From Styela clava (taxonomy: Eukaryota; Chordata; Ascidiacea; Stolidobranchia; Styelidae), in assembly GCF_964204865.1 (NCBI RefSeq), contig NC_135255.1, positions 11,561,135 to 11,625,134 on the forward strand: a stretch of DNA of 64,000 nucleotides. The letters run 5' to 3'. The notes under the pieces were generated by a model that worked only from the letters and a program-made list of their open reading frames with translations, was not told the origin of the DNA and made no database searches. Positions 21,761-34,075 of the stretch are shown piece after piece (position 1 is the stretch's first letter; each line of letters begins with the position of its first letter). The translations under genes and the position numbers were made by a program.

Positions 21761-22415
21761 TTGTGATTTATTTGCTTTATTATCGATATCACAGAAAAAT
21801 TGAATCGCTTTTACTTGGTAATTTTTGGTAAAAAAGTTTTATCCCCCTGATAAGATTTTTCTGTAATGTTATACAAATTTATCTTCGAAGAATTTGATGT
21901 TGCGAACAGTAGAAAGTAATTTTCAAAATTGCATTTAAATTTGATCACTTCATTTCAAATTTGAAAAAAGCAAATAATTCGAGTATGCGACTCATTTTCC
22001 CATCATAAGTAGCAATTTGTAATAAAAATCATAAGCTGTTTTGTGTAATGGTACGCTTCTCTTTTTTTGGCCTAATGTTATATTTAAAAATCGTACATTG
22101 AATTGTATAGCTCAATCGCTTGACAGACAAGGTCCAAACGTTTTGATAAATATTATTGTGGGCATGTGATTCGTAATTTTAACCTATAACTTTTTATAAG
22201 ATAGGGGCCCAATTCAATTTTAACACTATCAAAATCTATTTCAAAAACATTTAAAACTCTAAAATTCAAATTTGTCGCTCCCAGTTTTGCAGTGAGACTT
22301 ATTAACAATGATTAGGCATTACCATAAAACAATCATCTTGTGAATGACAATAATTTTGCGTCGCTTCATTTTTCTTTTCAAACTTTGAACCTTTTTTGTA
22401 TTTCAGCTCTGCATC
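21761..22415. other. Spacer between MRPL3 and PPIL4
   Basis: AT-rich. AATAAA at 22021-22026 may end MRPL3 transcripts. The right end has a strong pyrimidine tract TTTTTTGTATTTCAG (AG at 22405-22406) nine bases before the PPIL4 start codon. Confidence 0.5.
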
Positions 22416-25400
22416 ATGTCAGTAATCATAGAAACAACGATAGGTGATATTACTGTTGACTTATTTCTTAAAGAGCGTCCCCGAACTTGCCTCAATTTTC
22501 TGAAACTATGCAAAACAAAATATTATAACTACTGCGTATTTCATTCTGTACAAAGGAATTTTGTTGCACAGACTGGAGATCCAACAGGTACAGAATATTA
22601 ATAGCAAAGGTTTGCTACCAGGCTTATAGTACCGTAATATGTGTCGTGCACAATTGGTAAAAAGCAGTGGAATTGCCTAAACTATATCCGGTAGTTTGCT
22701 TCTTAACAGTTATGCATGTATCACAAGATATGTTGATGATTTCTCTGTTATTGTTTGTTTCCCCTCATCTGTTATTTTACATTTATATATTAAGAATAAG
22801 GGCTGTTGTATTGAAGTAAGCCTAGTTTCACTGGATACACATTTTCAAATTTTTTAAGAGTCGAAAATCTGAATTCGTCGGAATTGCAGGCTTTCAGAGG
22901 TGCTAGAATAAATCAAACTTCCAAGCTTGCATACGCCAAAGTTTTTGTTAAAATATTTGGCTCTGCTAAGAATGCTGTTTTACGATTTGAATTGTATCAT
23001 TATTGATTAGAATACCTGTACTTCCTGAATGAAAGTGATGTGGTAGCCACGTTTACGATCTAAAAAATAAATGTGTCATATTTTCAAAATATTTGCAGGT
23101 GCTGGTAGAGGAGGAGAATCTATATTTCAGTCACTTTATGGAGATCAAGCAAGATATTTTGATGCTGAAGTAACTCCCAAGATAAAACACCGAAATATTG
23201 GTATGAAGTAGACAATATAAATAAACAAAGTTAATTCGTTGGAATATGATTTTTTGTTAATAATTGATTGATGTTAGGGAAAAAATTTTCTAATTAGTTA
23301 TTTAAAATCCATTTCATTTTTAAAGAGTAACGGCATAAATACTTTGTATTGCAGGTACAATTTCAATGGTCAATGATGGAAATGGACAACACGGTTCACA
23401 GTTTCTAATAACTCTTGGTGAAAATCTGGATTATTTAGATGGTGTCCATACTGTGTTTGGAGAAGTTGCTGAAGGTAGATATGACAAGCAATAAAGTATA
23501 TCAGAATTTACTTTTCATTCGAAAATGTCTTTCTAAGTATTTTTTATTTTATGATAGACCAAAAATTAGTTGGGGAACATTTGACAGAATAATGTTTATC
23601 TAAATTAGTATGAATTAATAAATTTAGTTTCTACGTATTCACAATTGTCTTGAAGAATTTTGTTTGTGGAACAGACCCATTTTATAATTGAAAAGAATAT
23701 TTTGGAATGTATTCGGAATACTAAATTATTCTGCCCGACTTGTTTCTAGAATTTGATGTAATGGGTGTTTTCCAGTTTTAGAAGCTTCAAGCAAACTTTT
23801 CATTATATAATAACGTAATTATTGTAAGATTATGAATAATGTTTGTTACCTTGTTTTTATACAGGATTTGATGTTTTAACTAAACTAAATGAAGCATTTT
23901 GTGACAAAGAAAATCGTCCCTATAAAGATATACGAATCACACATACAGTTATATTAGACGATCCGCTGGATGACCCGCCTGGTAATGATTTATTGCATCG
24001 CTACTATTGATTTTACTACACCCCTAATTCATTATAAATACTAATAAACGTATCATTTTTGATAGAAAATATGGTACCTAAATGAAAGTTTTATTTACGA
24101 AATTATAACTTTCTCAAATCATCCGCTTCTCAATTTTATAGACAAAAAATTTTGTTTCAATTTCAAAGGGATTTTGTTGAAATTTATATTAAATATAAGA
24201 TTAATAAGTAATAGGGACGTCTGAATTCTCTCACATATAATTAGATATCAGTGGCTGCTTGTACAGTGCCTTGTTCAGAGTGGAAGGCAGAATAGGTATC
24301 GTATAATAAAATTCATGCAGTCAAGTCCTACATTTTGGTGTGAGGGCATAAATTTTTTTAATAATTTTTATTTTGAATTGAATTGTTTATTGTTATCTAC
24401 ACTTAACTACAACCTCATAGTAGCCTAGTGGTTTTTAATCAGGGACCTGTGAGTTTACTTTCCAATCCGAGAGACTATATTATTACATATGTATATTGTT
24501 TCAATATACCAAATCAAACACATGGTATAATATAATCTTATAATAAGTGTTTTACTAGTGTTCACTGGCATATTTTATGTTAACGAAGATAACATATCGA
24601 TCGTATCATATAATATATGTATAATCAGTTGCAGAGGGGTTACTTGAGCCTCTGGAGTCGTGAATTTTTATTGGGGTTTCGCTTCACCAAAATAGTTGAA
24701 AACCACTGCCAACCAGTTACAGTGTTCGTAAAGTTTCTTGGATTGAGAAAAAGTTTTTATTTTTAATTTTCTCACAGGTTTGATTATTCCTGATCGTTCC
24801 CCTGAGCCGACGAAAGAACAACTTGAGAGTTTGTTGAGGATCGGAGCAGATGAAGAAATTGATGATACAAAAGGATTGACTGAAGGGGAATTAGCGGAAC
24901 GCGAGGGAAAAGTTGAGGCAGAACATCAAGCACAGGTCACAAGAACTATTTTATTTCCATCATGTTTATGATAGAAATTTCAGTATCGAGGAAGGATATT
25001 AAGACAGTTCCTGTCGTCACAATCACATATTCGCGTGTAGTTGGTATTGGAACAGCTGGCTTGTTATTTTTCCTCATGCGCAGTCTCTAAATTATATGAA
25101 CATAGAAAAAAATGACATCCATGCAAGTACTTGGTTAGGCAACATTCAACATTGTAGAATTTGCTTTATCTGTAACGTAGAAATGGTATCGTCAATTCTA
25201 AATTACTTCACTAAGGACTAATTTTTATGCCCTCCCTTATCCAAAATAAAATATGTTTCTGATGTTTTGATATTTTTGTATTTTTGAAGGTTTTAGAAAT
25301 CATAGGAGATTTACCAGACAAAGATGTCAAACCTCCAGATAATGTTTTATTTATTTGTAAACTCAATCCTGTTACAACAGATGAAGATTTAGAAATAATA

Positions 25401-27416
25401 TTCTCAAGGTATAATATTCAGCAATAGTGAACTATCTTTTCAAATTAAAGAAAAAAACAATCCCATGAATATTCCTGTGAAAATATCTGTTGACTCTTTT
25501 CAAAGTAAAAGTTTTTAGTATAAAATTAGGCAGTGTTACATGGAGTTATAAATTTTTTAATCCAAAAGGTGACTGGCGACACCAATCAATTTTTATAGCT
25601 GTAATGGTTGCCTTTGGCATCATGGACTACTATTGTGTTCTTAAATTTAATTAACGATATTCCCATGCATTAGACTATTTTATAGGTTATTTATTAAGTT
25701 TAATTCTTTAATCTACTATAGCTCACATGTGTGGCTCCTCCAGAGGTTCTGCAAGTTTACACTCAAATCCGAGAGTCGATATGAATATTGTTTAAAAATG
25801 TAATCAAATGCCCATTATCTTTGCCGCCATTATCAAACTTTTGAGACCATCTTATTACGCTTGCTCGTACATTTCTACTTACAGCCTTGCAAGTTTTGGC
25901 CATGAAAACCACTGGCCAGAGCCTCATTCAAAGTTTGCAAATTCTTTTATCCACTGTGTTCTGTTTTGATATGATCATTATACCGATTAAATCTTTACGG
26001 TAATCTGTTTTTAGATTTGGTAAAATTCTGTCTTGTGAAATAATAAGAGATTTCAAGACAAGTGAATCACTACAATATGCTTTTATTGAATTCGACAAAC
26101 CTGATGAATGTGAGAAAGCTTACCTGAAAATGGATAATGTATTAATTGACGATCGAAGAATCCATGTCGATTTCAGTCAGTCAGTTTCAAAGATACAATA
26201 CAGAAGAAGTGTAAGTTTTATTCATCACATATTTAACGAAACCAACACTTTTGTGACCAGGGGTGTGGATTCTAAGTGAAAACTTCATACTTTTACTGGT
26301 GATCACAAAACGCATTTCTTTTGTATCATACATACAACCTTCGTAGCTTGAGGCACTTTTTGGAGACCCTCAACGGCCTCAAGACTCATCATGAAAACCA
26401 TGATTTCCGGCCTCTGGCATGACCCCCTAGCTCTTACTCGGCAATCAGCAATTTTGGAACCCCCATTTGAAAATTCATGATCAAGTTCACTAAGCGATTT
26501 TAAGGGTCTATTAAGGAAAGGTTGCATAAGCCAAAGTTTTTGTCACAAAAATTTGAGCTGGAGTCTTTAAGTCGAACATTTTTACGCCGGGAGTCGTGAG
26601 TAGGAATCAATTTTTCTTAATTGTGAATTAATTTTTTTAATTTCAATTATGAATTTTCCTGGATTCCGCAGCCCTGTTCGTAACAAGATTATTTCATTTC
26701 ATGCCAATCAAAAATCATGCAGTACTTCTGAACCCTACATTATTTATTGTCATATACTCAAAGAAGATTATGTATAGTTTATGGAGTATGATATGTGATC
26801 ATTTCTTTCTAGGCTATTTATAATGCACAAGGTAAAACCTTTATTAATGTGAACTGTCTGTAAGTACTTGCCTGATATTTATATGTCCTCGGTAGCCAGT
26901 TTAGTTGATTACCCAGAAATACATTGGGCTGTTGTTTCTTCATAAGTACCTTTGAAACTGGATTTGCAATTGTATGTCAGGCCCAAAAAGATGCATTGCC
27001 AAAATAACACATTATCTTAATAATAACCTCAAATATTGTTTTAGAATGATCCAAAACTTGACACAAATGCAAAGAGAGATAAGGTATCGCATGAAAATTC
27101 ATCACCAGAGCGAAAACACAAAAAGGAACATAAGAAAAGAGAACGAATTGAAAAGCAACGTGGACAAAATAAAAACTATAGATCGGATGGAAGTTCTGAT
27201 AATGAAGTTCGATGCGGAAAGCATCGCAAACGGCGATCACATAGTCCACATACAAAATCATCCAAGTCTGTGAAGAAACATACCAGGTCACCTTCACCCA
27301 GAAAGAGTGAAAAACATTCAAAATATGAAAAAGATAATTATTCAAGACATCGGCATGATGATTCAGGTTATAAAAAGTCAAAACATAGGAAAAAGCACAG
27401 CAGCAAATACGATTGA
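22416..27416 (+). CDS. PPIL4: PPIL4, cyclophilin-RRM protein of the spliceosome
   Basis: Eight coding exons join in frame to 451 codons (human 492): 22416-22587, 23099-23200, 23355-23474, 23865-23981, 24778-24935, 25290-25408, 26015-26210, 27045-27416. The protein has a cyclophilin domain (residues 1-165; [48 protein letters not shown]). The conserved linker [11 protein letters not shown] and [10 protein letters not shown] follows. An RRM at about 240-315 has RNP2 LFICKL and RNP1 YAFIEF, and the tail is rich in Lys, Arg and Ser. The Trp typical of active cyclophilins is Tyr here, as in the family. It acts in the nucleus with the splicing machinery. Introns hold hAT fragments. A 19-base sequence at 26813-26831 has good splice sites but would break the frame. 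AATAAA at 27726-27731 is a plausible end. Confidence 0.95.
24426..24708. mobile_element. Possible old hAT MITE in a PPIL4 intron
   Basis: TAGTGGTTTTTAATC at the left and AGTTGAAAACCACTG at the right are imperfect inverted ends. The left interior (ACTTTCCAATCCGAGAG) is echoed at 25757-25775 in the next intron but one (ACACTCAAATCCGAGAG). No matching 8-bp flanks were found, so borders are uncertain. Confidence 0.4.
25722..25915. mobile_element. Possible relative of the 24426 element
   Basis: It shares the AATCCGAGAG block with the 24426-24708 repeat and ends near TGAAAACCACTGG. It lies in the PPIL4 intron after exon 25290-25408. Borders are approximate and no duplication is seen. Confidence 0.3.
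26258..26676. mobile_element. Non-autonomous hAT element, 419 bp, in a PPIL4 intron
   Basis: The ends CAGGGGTGTGGATTC and GATTCCGCAGCCCTG are imperfect inverted repeats of the CAGGGCTGTGGA type common in animal hAT families. The flanks TTTGTGAC (26250-26257) and TTCGTAAC (26677-26684) agree at 6 of 8 positions, which fits an aged duplication. A 74-codon open frame inside shows no transposase features. Confidence 0.7.
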
Positions 27417-28470
27417 CATATTATTGAATCTGGGTAATTACCTCTCTTACTTGGCAGATTACAATGCCCAATGCAATCAGATGAAGGATATAGGCAGATA
27501 AAGTCATTGGGTCCATGTTTTGGATAGCATAGCATAAATAATTGAATTGTGGAGTAAATTATATATTGGAAATTTTGGAATCTAGGGTAGAGCTGGGTAT
27601 GAAATATGAAGCATTTTGTGGAATGAACCTATTATTATGTCGGGTTAGTAAAGTTGGGCATCCCATTGTTAAAGCAATTTTTGCAATATGTTTTACCTCG
27701 TTCCATGATATTTTTACAAGCATTCAATAAAGTTTATCACTTACGGGAATATGGTAATAACTAACTACTGAGGCAGCATTCCATGTAAGGGATATCTTGT
27801 GTGCTTGAAGAAAAACGGGAATGCTTAAAGATGATAGGAACTTTTTTATTTGACGAAGAGAGCGTATTGGATCCGTATATCGTCTTTTAAAATAGCACGG
27901 CCGAATGCGTTACTGCACAATCTTGGAGAGTAACAATAATGTCTATTTTCATGTCAAACTTCCATAGGGTACATTTTAGGAAATGACACCTTTCACCTTC
28001 AGACCATACTATTCAACAGTAAAACGTCATAGGCTTGAGAAGCAATTTATTGCAGTGACAGAAGTAAAAATTGAAGAATGAAAAAGAGAATACTGTACAA
28101 TAGGTAGTGCTTTCATGGTTGACTGGTGCAGCATTACTTGTGATATACGATTAAAATTCTGGTGTAAATAAATTTTATAAGAAAGATATAACATACACAT
28201 TGTCCCGCTTGCGAGATTGGTGAGAAATAATATTAACAATTATATTATGGTGTAATGTCAGTTAACTATTGAAGCTTCATAGAATTATAATATTCCTACA
28301 AAAAGCCAACAATAACAGAATAGAATTAGTGACTTAACATTTTTTGAACCACAAACGACACAAAATATAATATAAACCAAACTATTCAATCATCTATGAA
28401 AAATATGTTTCCAACAGATCATTGCACACTATGTGACATGTGGAGTTTCGTATTTTTCAAAGAAATATTG
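27417..28470. other. 3' flanks of PPIL4 and RHBDD1 (convergent)
   Basis: The genes converge here. AATAAA at 27726-27731 (plus) suits PPIL4. TTTATT at 28046-28051 reads AATAAA on the minus strand and may serve RHBDD1. Short open frames have no visible features. Confidence 0.45.
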
Positions 28471-29735
28471 TTATCTATCGAATCTCGCAAGTCTTCTCCT
28501 GCGAAGTTCTTCTTGATGCGAGTCTTCTGACTGAATATTCCACCCATAAGGTGGAGCAGTTGATTCAAAATGATCAGGTGGGGCTGTTGGATGCACATAC
28601 CCAGGACCGTCTAAATCTGGATATATCCGGTTGTGTCCAGTTCGCATGCTTTCCTCCATTGCTTTTCTAATTTGTTCACTCTCATCCATACCACCTGTAT
28701 ATCTGTCATAGTCATTATCATCGGCCCCACGTGTTGTCCCTGAATGATACCTGTATGTAGGCTGGCGACTCCTATTTGATATCATACGAAATGGACTAAC
28801 TGGCAGTTCCATGATCCATTTCAATGGTCCTTTTACATATGCAAGTCCAACAAGAATACCAGCAAGATGGCCAGTAAATGAGGCATTGGGTACAATTAAC
28901 TGAATCAGTACCAGCTCAAACCAGCATGCATATCTAGAATTAACTGGAATGAAACCCATGAGTCGTTCCGTGCCAGTTGGCGCCATGTAAGTAGTGACAA
29001 CTTTGACAGCAAAAACTACTCCAGAAAATCCAATAGCACATTGATGAAGATATGACATGTCGCTAAGAAGATATGCCAACGCATAATTCAAATAGAGCAA
29101 TATCAAATTTGTACATATAGTAAATACTCCGATCATGTATAAAAACCAAGCAGAACCAACAATGCGTTCCAAGTATAATCCTTTATATAAAAATGATATC
29201 ATGTTGAAATACAAATGCCAGTCATCACCATGGAAAAATGCACCTTTCAGCAGTCTAGAATAGTCACGAGCATACCAGACTTCTCTCACACTGATACAAA
29301 CACTTTGCCATGTGAAATCTGGTATGTACATCAAATGAATGATAACATTTAGTGCAACGGTTGCGAGAGTTGTTGGAGGAATTCTGAATGAGAAAGAAGG
29401 TATTTTAGCCAATAAAAAAAATATTATTCTTTTAAATAATTTCACTAAGTATAGAAAATTACAAATATGGAGGATGTAATTTCCAATATTTAGCTTATGC
29501 TGTAAATATTATATTATGTCCAGTCGAGAAATTGACATATATTCAAAGAAAGAGGTATAATATCACCAGGCAAACTAATATCTGGATATTCTCCAATAAA
29601 CATGTCGCCAAGTTTGAAAAGACAATTATTATGTAAAAACAGTATTTATTACCTGTCCATTCCAATTTGAAATAACTGGAAAATCAATAGTAACACGCCC
29701 ATTTGAGAACGTCCATGTGATCTTCTACCAAACAT
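28471..29735 (-). CDS. RHBDD1: RHBDD1/RHBDL4, ER rhomboid intramembrane protease
   Basis: Two coding exons (29653-29735 and 28471-29383) give 331 residues. The long open frame alone would start at GTG. The real ATG is in the upstream exon, whose peptide MFGRRSHGRSQMGVLLLIF matches the family start and joins in frame to IPPTTLATVALN. The family cleaves ER membrane proteins for degradation. The catalytic serine is in GFSGVVF (S148) and the histidine in FTGHLAGIL (H200), both within predicted membrane helices. HADDWHLYFN-like GDDWHLYFNM and the LERIVGS block are also conserved. The cytosolic tail has a ubiquitin-interacting motif (SEQIRKAMEES, about 263-273) and ends with the p97/VCP-binding helix RRRRLARF. 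One short intron of 269 bp. Convergent with PPIL4. Confidence 0.94.
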
Positions 29736-31150
29736 GTTTAATCCTAATGTCAGATGGTGAAATGATAAAAGTCTACGATAGAGTTTTCTATTTTTCAGGT
29801 GATGTACACTAATCTTTCAATCTTTGATAAATCCGTAGCACTGTACCCGGTACTTGAAGCAGTTCTTTCTCGAGTACTTTGATCCGTCAGCTCTGTATGT
29901 AGCAACACGAATTCAGTTCTGTTCTGTATATTCGAACTTATAGCTCAATTTATACCAATAGTAATCCACTTCTCAACCCTCTGGTGCAATGCATTAAACT
30001 TTAATTTGAGAGACGTGTCCTTACGATTTTGATGAAGTTTGTTCCACTCACAGTGACTTTGGTTCCACTTTATTTGTTTTTCAATTAGGGGAATTCCCGG
30101 GAATGTTCTGCACGGAGTCAATATAAAATTAAAATATATTGAAATACGACTTGTTTTGCACTGATCAAACGGGTTTACCTAGTATGTATTTACGGTTTAC
30201 CATACAACAAACTAATTTTTTATTCAGATAAACTGTAAATAAATACTAATACAGGCACATGGATTTGAATGAAAAAAGGCATTAAGAGGCATTAACTCTA
30301 GACTCGTGCAAGTTTGTAAAAAAAACGACACCAGGAGATTAGATTATTTTTAAAGTCTCTGACAGCAGTCTTTAAGTGCTACTCATTTAGAATAGGATAA
30401 AAACTCCCTATTTATCCCGGAGAGTGGGAAGTCGATAAAATGGTTTATTTATAGGGCGACTCTATCTGACGTCTCGTTTGGTATCTGCATGTCGGGTGTT
30501 GAATAGTTAAACAGTTGTTTAAGATGCATAACTTTGCGAACAAGAGTGACGACAGAGTAGCCATTACTGTACCAATATTCATGACCTTTTACCGATGATG
30601 CCAGCGGCCCAGCACTGTTTTTCTGCTGTTTGAGGGGACGCTCGTTGCGCTTTGTACTTGCTTTTGACCGTTTGAATAGTTCGGTGTGTGTTAGCGCTTC
30701 CTTAAGTCTTTTTTTAATTATAGATTGAATACAGACTAGCTTGTGTATCTTTTGTACATACTTGAGCTGCTTTGATATACAGAATATTTTCACAAAAATC
30801 TACTTTAACGGTGATGATACTGGATGCATAGGTAATGCATTTTCTCATTGCACTAGAGTACGCCAAAGCACCATCTGCCTGATATTTGGGAGGTAAACTT
30901 GTCACAGGAGACGGGTTACTTACCTCGGAGCTAAGAAATGAAGTACTTTGCAGGGTAAGCGTAATAAACTACAAAAGAATAGAATTATATGGAGGGTGAA
31001 AGCAGCTTTGTGGAAAAGGAAATTTCACTCTTGAATAAATACCAATCATATCTTAACAAGAATGTTACAGTTGGAAATTAGGAAAAAGAATGAGCCGCCT
31101 AGTGTTTGGGACTCTGCAAAAATATTCATTTATTATTATGAATTATTAGT
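29736..31150. other. RHBDD1 upstream region; repeat tail, no gene recognised
   Basis: A minus-strand open frame of 114 codons (30449-30793) is basic but has no family I recognise and lacks repeated or conserved motifs. The stretch 30390-30480 resembles the 3' part of the SINE at 34805-35148 (CTATTTATCC, GATAAAATGGTTTAT). The rest is AT-rich with no structure that I can name. Confidence 0.4.
30390..30480 (-). repeat. 3' tail fragment of the SINE family
   Basis: It resembles the segment 34810-34895 (the GATAAGACGGCTTATCC region and the TATTTATCC run) in the same orientation. Only the tail portion is present. Confidence 0.45.
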
Positions 31151-31717
31151 ATATTTTAACACTATTTAAGATCAAAATTCAGCAATAACTTTCAATCAAT
31201 CAATCATCATTTATTCGTCAACACAATTTAAACATGGTATGATTTATGAAAAAATATTACAAATACAAGTGGAAACTAACTTAAATTGTGTGACAGGAGT
31301 CGCGAGGGACCTCAAGAGGTCTTCAGGCAGCGACACCTAAAACGCTTGTTGATTCAGGTTAATAGCTTAAAAAGTTAATGAAACACCAAAACATTTCAAA
31401 ATAAATATTTTTCAACCTTATTTTATTTTAAAATTGGTCCTCACCAAACTAAGCATTGATTTATGGTTTACTTCCTAAGTGCCCTTAATCTTAATTTTAA
31501 TTACATTTATTTAACCATCATTTTCGTAGATGCAATGATAACTTTTTTAAATCACATCTGAAATGAGCCTCACTGATATTTGTGGTTCTAATTTTTCCAT
31601 CATTACTTCTACGGCTAAATGCAAATTAAATGTTTAGGCATTTTTACGTCATACTTGATTTGAGATTTCAAATTTATTTATCAAATTTATTTCTTGCCAT
31701 TGTTGTAAACTGCTTGT

Positions 31718-31748
31718 CTGAAGAAGTCTGACTCTGGTCGGACGAAAC
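31718..31748 (+). ncRNA. Hammerhead-ribozyme-like core
   Basis: CTGAAGA (31718-31724) fits the CUGANGA box. A 7-bp helix follows (GTCTGAC at 31726-31732 with GTCGGAC at 31737-31743, one G-U pair, loop TCTG), then GAAAC (31744-31748). Order and spacing match the catalytic core of hammerheads found in Penelope-like elements and related retroelements. I could not find a convincing stem I and cleavage triplet, so activity is unproven. No reverse transcriptase remains nearby. Confidence 0.45.
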
Positions 31749-33042
31749 GGTACAAAAATACATTTGTGTTAGTGTGCAGCTGGACTCTTTAATAGGATAG
31801 AATAGTCATGTTTATTCCAGCTGCAGTATCTTTGCAGCCCTATACGCATACGGATCCACTAGCATAAAGGCATAGAGAAAAGATAGGAAGTTAGTCTCGC
31901 GCAACCCAACTCACTTCTAAACGGAAATATATTACGCCACGCATATCTCATTATGACACTGGGACACATTATTCCGGTTACCAGTATAGTCTGGATAATT
32001 TCCCTCTGTGTATATATTTGGTTTTCTAATAAATGCTTGTGATAAATTTCATATGATTTGGTGGAAAGTAATACATATGGTGGAAACAGATTAAAATGTG
32101 AACTAAAAGGAACCACAATTGAAAAACGGGATATCATATTCTCAGCACAAAGATTCAACGATATTAAGGCAACACACACATTCAATAGCCAAGCTACGAG
32201 GACCATAGTCCCGGGTGCCGAGCGGCTTCGATTCAGGCATAAATACGCGTTCTGCGAACCAATGGGACAGGTTGTTGTGAGTAATTAGTCGCCAAAGCGT
32301 TGTTGAAAATCTGTTGATTAAGTACGAATTTAATCCTCACAGTTTTCGTCAGTTACCGTGGCGCAAACGTAGCGTAGGCATATGGTAATACATAGTTCTG
32401 AGGTTCGAATCCCCCAGGTAGGTGTAAGGAAATGTAGTAGATGAACGCAAGTGGGAAATGTAGATAATAGTAGAAAGAAAATAGCAAAAGGGATCCAGGA
32501 AGCCAAGCATCAGACAGATGACCAGGCCTGAATGATAGAGGAACATGATATGAACGAAGTAGTGAGAATCCAGAGAGCCTGTGGCAAGCATAGATCGAAG
32601 GTTCCCAATCCCCCAAGGTAGGTGCAAGGAGATGTAGTAAGATGAACGCGGGTGGGAAATAGATAATACTAAGAAGAGGCCAGAAGAGAGCAAGATCGAC
32701 AGATGGAAGGTAATATGGATAATAATAATAGATGGACGCGAGACCATGCCTGAATGATAGAGGAACATGATATGAGCGATGGACGGAGCTCATAGGGAAA
32801 ACAACCAAATAAATCAAAGAGCGAGAGCGCTCCAGAAGGTTGGGACAAAGGACAACCGGGCCTGGAAAACAACCAAATCAAAGAGCTTCAGAAGGTTGGC
32901 ACAGAAGACAACCGGCTCTGCTGGATACTATTAAAAGGAGCCAGGAATGGAGGGAATGAGTAAGAAACAACAAGGGATTCGAAGAGCAGGATGTAAAATA
33001 GGGGAAGCAGGTTATATGAACGAATGAAGTGAGTGGGCGGGC

Positions 33043-33128
33043 CTCTGGATAGGGAAGAAAAAGAGTCCACAAAATAAGAGAAAATCTCTGGATAGGGAAG
33101 AAAAAGAGTCCACAAAATAAGAGAAAAT
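33043..33128 (+). repeat. 43-bp perfect tandem duplication
   Basis: Two identical head-to-tail copies of a purine-rich unit that begins CTCTGGATAGGGAAG and ends AGAGAAAAT (33043-33085 and 33086-33128). Confidence 0.92.
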
Positions 33129-33177
33129 TATTTATTATACGAGAACAAAAGAGAGGAAAAAAACACAAATGAGCAGG

Positions 33178-33332
33178 AAGGAAAATGTGACAATTAGATG
33201 AACAAATGAGACAAAAATCGAGTCAGAGAGCGCGATCTGGGGGCAAGGAAAATGTGACAATTAGATGAACAAATGAGACAAAAATCGAGTCAGAGAGCGC
33301 GATCTGGGGGCAAGGAAAATGTGATAATTATT
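33178..33332 (+). repeat. 67-bp tandem array, two copies plus a partial third
   Basis: The unit begins AAGGAAAATGTGACAATTAG and ends GCGATCTGGGGGC. Copies at about 33178-33244 and 33245-33311 are essentially identical. A third starts at 33312 and then diverges. Confidence 0.92.
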
Positions 33333-33944
33333 ATATGAACAAATGAGTAGCGAGTGAGCCTGGAAGTAAAACGAAACAACGGGTACGAAATTGTCTCCAG
33401 GAGAGAGGAAATATGAGTAAGAAACAACGAGGATTCTTCTAAAGAGCAATTAAGGGAAAAAGCTGAACAAAAGAGAGAAAGGCCGGAAAGCCCTGCAGAA
33501 GAGCAGTTAAGGGAGGGGGGAAGGAGGAAGAAGAAACACAAATGAGCGGGCGAAAGAAAAAGGTAAGGCCGGGCACCGCAGGAGGACAGTAAGAGGTCAG
33601 AAACACAAATGAACGGGCGGAAAAAAAGAGAGTTAGAGGGCCCGGGGGCAAGGAAAATGTGCCAAAAGCCATCCTGTGGCTGAGAAGCGTGTTCTGCAAA
33701 AAAGCAGAGGATATATCATCGCGGATGAAGAGTGACGAACACTCCGGCGAGATTGTGAAGGATTTGAATCGTAGGCCAAGAGGATCTGGAGAATACAAAA
33801 AGGAAGAAGTTATAAAAGAAGTTGAAACAACATGCGCGCACGTTCAGCCAACACAAGCCTTCAAAAATGACATGGTGAGGCGCTAGCTAATTCAACTCAT
33901 TTTTAAGCTTGTTATGTTTAAGAAGTTCAAATATTTTTTTGTGA

Positions 33945-34075
33945 GAGGTTTCTTCAGTTTGAATACGATACCGGGATGAACAACAACAATCGGGTGTGGA
34001 GTCTACGGCGGTGGCGAGTCCAGCAATTCTCTGGCACATACTTATCGCTCGAATAGATGCCGGCCCACGAATGGT
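33945..34075 (-). repeat. SINE body fragment
   Basis: On the minus strand, GTGCCAGAGAATTGCTGGACTC followed by CACCGCCGTAGAC matches the SINE body at 6760-6800. The A and B boxes are missing. Confidence 0.55.

Larger units (their letters stand above)
32380..33660. repeat. Purine-rich tandem-repeat block
   Basis: The plus strand is strongly rich in A and G. It contains repeated modules: AGGTAGGTG(T/C)AAGGA blocks at about 32414 and 32618, ATGATAGAGGAACATGATATGA at about 32532 and 32755, AGAAGGTTG modules at 32835 and 32891, a 43-bp tandem pair and a 67-bp tandem array. A B-box-like GGTTCGAATCCCCC occurs at 32402-32415, hinting at a SINE origin. The many overlapping minus-strand open frames (60-154 codons) arise from the pyrimidine-rich complement and are not credible genes. 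Confidence 0.75.

Noticed and set aside
29384-29445. N-terminal extension of the RHBDD1 open frame beginning at GTG
   Set aside because: GTG is not an animal start codon. A clean acceptor at 29384-29385 and an upstream exon (29653-29735) give the proper family N-terminus, so these bases are intron.
30449-30793. 114-codon minus-strand open frame
   Set aside because: Basic but unrecognised, with no conserved motif or good exon context. It begins next to a SINE-tail fragment.
32349-33541. Cluster of overlapping minus-strand open frames of 60-154 codons
   Set aside because: They come from the pyrimidine-rich complement of a repeat block, overlap in different frames and have biased composition without motifs.
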